14,722 nt of DNA from an uncultured bacterium (GTDB taxonomy: Bacteria; Bacteroidota; Ignavibacteria; Ignavibacteriales; Melioribacteraceae). Each line of letters begins with the position of its first letter. The stretch's first letter is position 1. The stretch is from positions 1 through 14,722 of the forward strand of contig CALDDL010000146.1 in the NCBI GenBank assembly GCA_937936675.1. Reading direction: 5' to 3'. The position numbers were made by a program, and so were the translations under genes. Below, in pieces: positions 13,899 to 14,722 of the stretch. The notes under the pieces are model-generated. The model did no database searches. It was not told the origin of the DNA and saw nothing but the letters and a program-made list of their open reading frames with translations.

Positions 13899-14722
13899 TT
13901 ATTGAGACATTGGTGATTTTGGACTTATAGTTGCGGTCTCTGCCGAAACTAAAGTTAATCCGATCATTACTACCATGATAACCATGGCAATCATGACCTG
14001 AATCATTTCTATAATATTTTTTAATCTATATACTGTTTCACTCTCATAATAATTTGCCAATTGCAATGCGGTATTTTTAATAGTTCCTGTTTCTTCGCCC
14101 GAGTGGAATCGCGAAAGTGCTGTCTCCGTAAAAACACCCGAAGCTTCAAACGATTCGGTAATTCCCATACCTCGTTTAACCATTAAAGGTATTGCAACAT
14201 TTTTTATCTGACTTTCAAAATAAGCATTTCCGCAAGCTTCTGAGGCAATTCTAATTGGTTCGATACTTTCAGCCGATCCGCTATATAAAGTATAAAATAC
14301 ACGGCAAAAAACCTCTATCGCTGTTTTATGAATAAGTGAACCAATAATAGGAATTTTCATCTGCCATTTATCAACAAATAATCTTCCCTGCTTCGTTCTA
14401 GCCCAATACACTAATGCAATTGGCGGTGTGATTGCAAGTATAATAATAATAAAAAAGTTATTCATCAAAAAGTCAGAAAGTGTTAATGTAGCTTTCGTCA
14501 TAGGAGGTAGATCGATCTTAAACTTAACGAATAATTTCGCCGTCTCAGGAAAAATATATCCTACATAAAAAAGTACAGCGAGAAATAGTATGAATAAAGT
14601 AACAAACGGAGTAATAAGTGCGCTTCTTAAACTTTTTTTAAATTCCTGTTGACGTTCTAAAAATTTTGCAGTTGCTTTATAAATTTCTGCCATATTACCG
14701 CTTTTAGATGCAAGTCCTAACA
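13899..14722 (-). CDS. pilC: PilC/GspF platform protein, N-terminal part outside window
   Basis: Polytopic inner-membrane platform protein on which the PilB and PilT motors act. The reading frame is open through the window edge at 14722, with LGLASKSGN in frame ahead of the methionine at 14693. That methionine is therefore internal and the gene is 5'-truncated by the window, not by mutation. Visible from the Met at 14693: the end of the first cytoplasmic domain, hydrophobic segments at about 27-50 and 77-99, a second GspF domain (about 125-230) with a GEETGTIKNTALQLANYYE motif typical of the repeat, and a final membrane segment (about 232-250). The C terminus carries a short polar tail after the last helix. 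It is the first visible gene of the minus-strand train and ends 13 bp before the PilB-like start. PilC and GspF cannot be told apart by sequence alone; the PilT-like neighbour favours PilC. Confidence 0.92.
   Translation of the reverse strand, partial: LGLASKSGNMAEIYKATAKFLERQQEFKKSLRSALITPFVTLFILFLAVLFYVGYIFPETAKLFVKFKIDLPPMTKATLTLSDFLMNNFFIIIILAITPPIALVYWARTKQGRLFVDKWQMKIPIIGSLIHKTAIEVFCRVFYTLYSGSAESIEPIRIASEACGNAYFESQIKNVAIPLMVKRGMGITESFEASGVFTETALSRFHSGEETGTIKNTALQLANYYESETVYRLKNIIEMIQVMIAMVIMVVMIGLTLVSAETATISPKSPMSQ

Noticed and set aside
14693..14693. Methionine at 14693 as the start of the platform protein
   Set aside because: The frame stays open to the window edge, and the residues ahead of it (LGLASKSGN) fit a GspF domain, so the true start lies outside the window.
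1..14722. CRISPR arrays, insertion sequences, attachment sites, long direct repeats
   Set aside because: Reading both strands I found no regularly spaced repeats, transposase genes, or repeats at the tRNA that would suggest integration.

Overview
The window is AT-rich and gene-dense, and it probably comes from a member of the Bacteroidota/Ignavibacteriota/Chlorobiota group. Three things point that way. Clear Shine-Dalgarno sequences are mostly absent. A TAnnTTTG-type promoter sits in front of the tRNA gene. The regulatory genes (a GAFTDA-type sigma54 activator and complex hybrid kinases) have the style of that group. This is inference; no 16S or other strong phylogenetic marker is present.

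Layout. Positions 1-187 hold no gene. On the minus strand lie a crcB fluoride channel gene (188-565), a bidirectional hairpin terminator (627-662) and tRNA-Lys(UUU) (667-738) with a plausible promoter at 766-796. On the plus strand, 943-3437 encode a two-gene signalling unit: an NtrC-family sigma54 activator and a soluble histidine kinase with a C-terminal receiver. From 14722 down to 3432 runs one long minus-strand gene train, beginning outside the window: PilC-like platform protein (partial), PilB-like assembly ATPase, PilT-like ATPase, PilM-PilN fusion, PilO-PilP fusion, a very short secretin, a 1014-residue membrane hybrid histidine kinase, and a receiver-DHp protein that lacks an ATPase domain. 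Most junctions are 4-bp ATGA overlaps or gaps below 40 bp, so it looks like a single operon.

How the parts work together. The pil genes encode the motor, platform, inner-membrane alignment complex and outer-membrane pore of a type IV pilus or type II secretion-like machine. The alignment complex, normally four proteins (PilM, N, O, P), is compressed into two. This gives a GspL-like protein and a GspM/GspC-like protein, so the locus mixes T2SS-like architecture with a T4P-like gene set that includes a PilT-type ATPase. No pilin or prepilin peptidase is in view. The two signalling genes at the 3' end of the operon are probably co-transcribed with the machine. The NtrC/kinase pair converges on them with a 6-bp tail overlap. 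A plausible model is sensory control of pilus or secretion activity, but no phosphotransfer partner can be proven from sequence.

Most notable: the double PilMN/PilOP fusion; the PilT-like ATPase whose Asp box has alanines in place of Glu-Asp; the mini-secretin; the kinase-like protein without a catalytic domain; and the degenerate second receiver inside the hybrid kinase.
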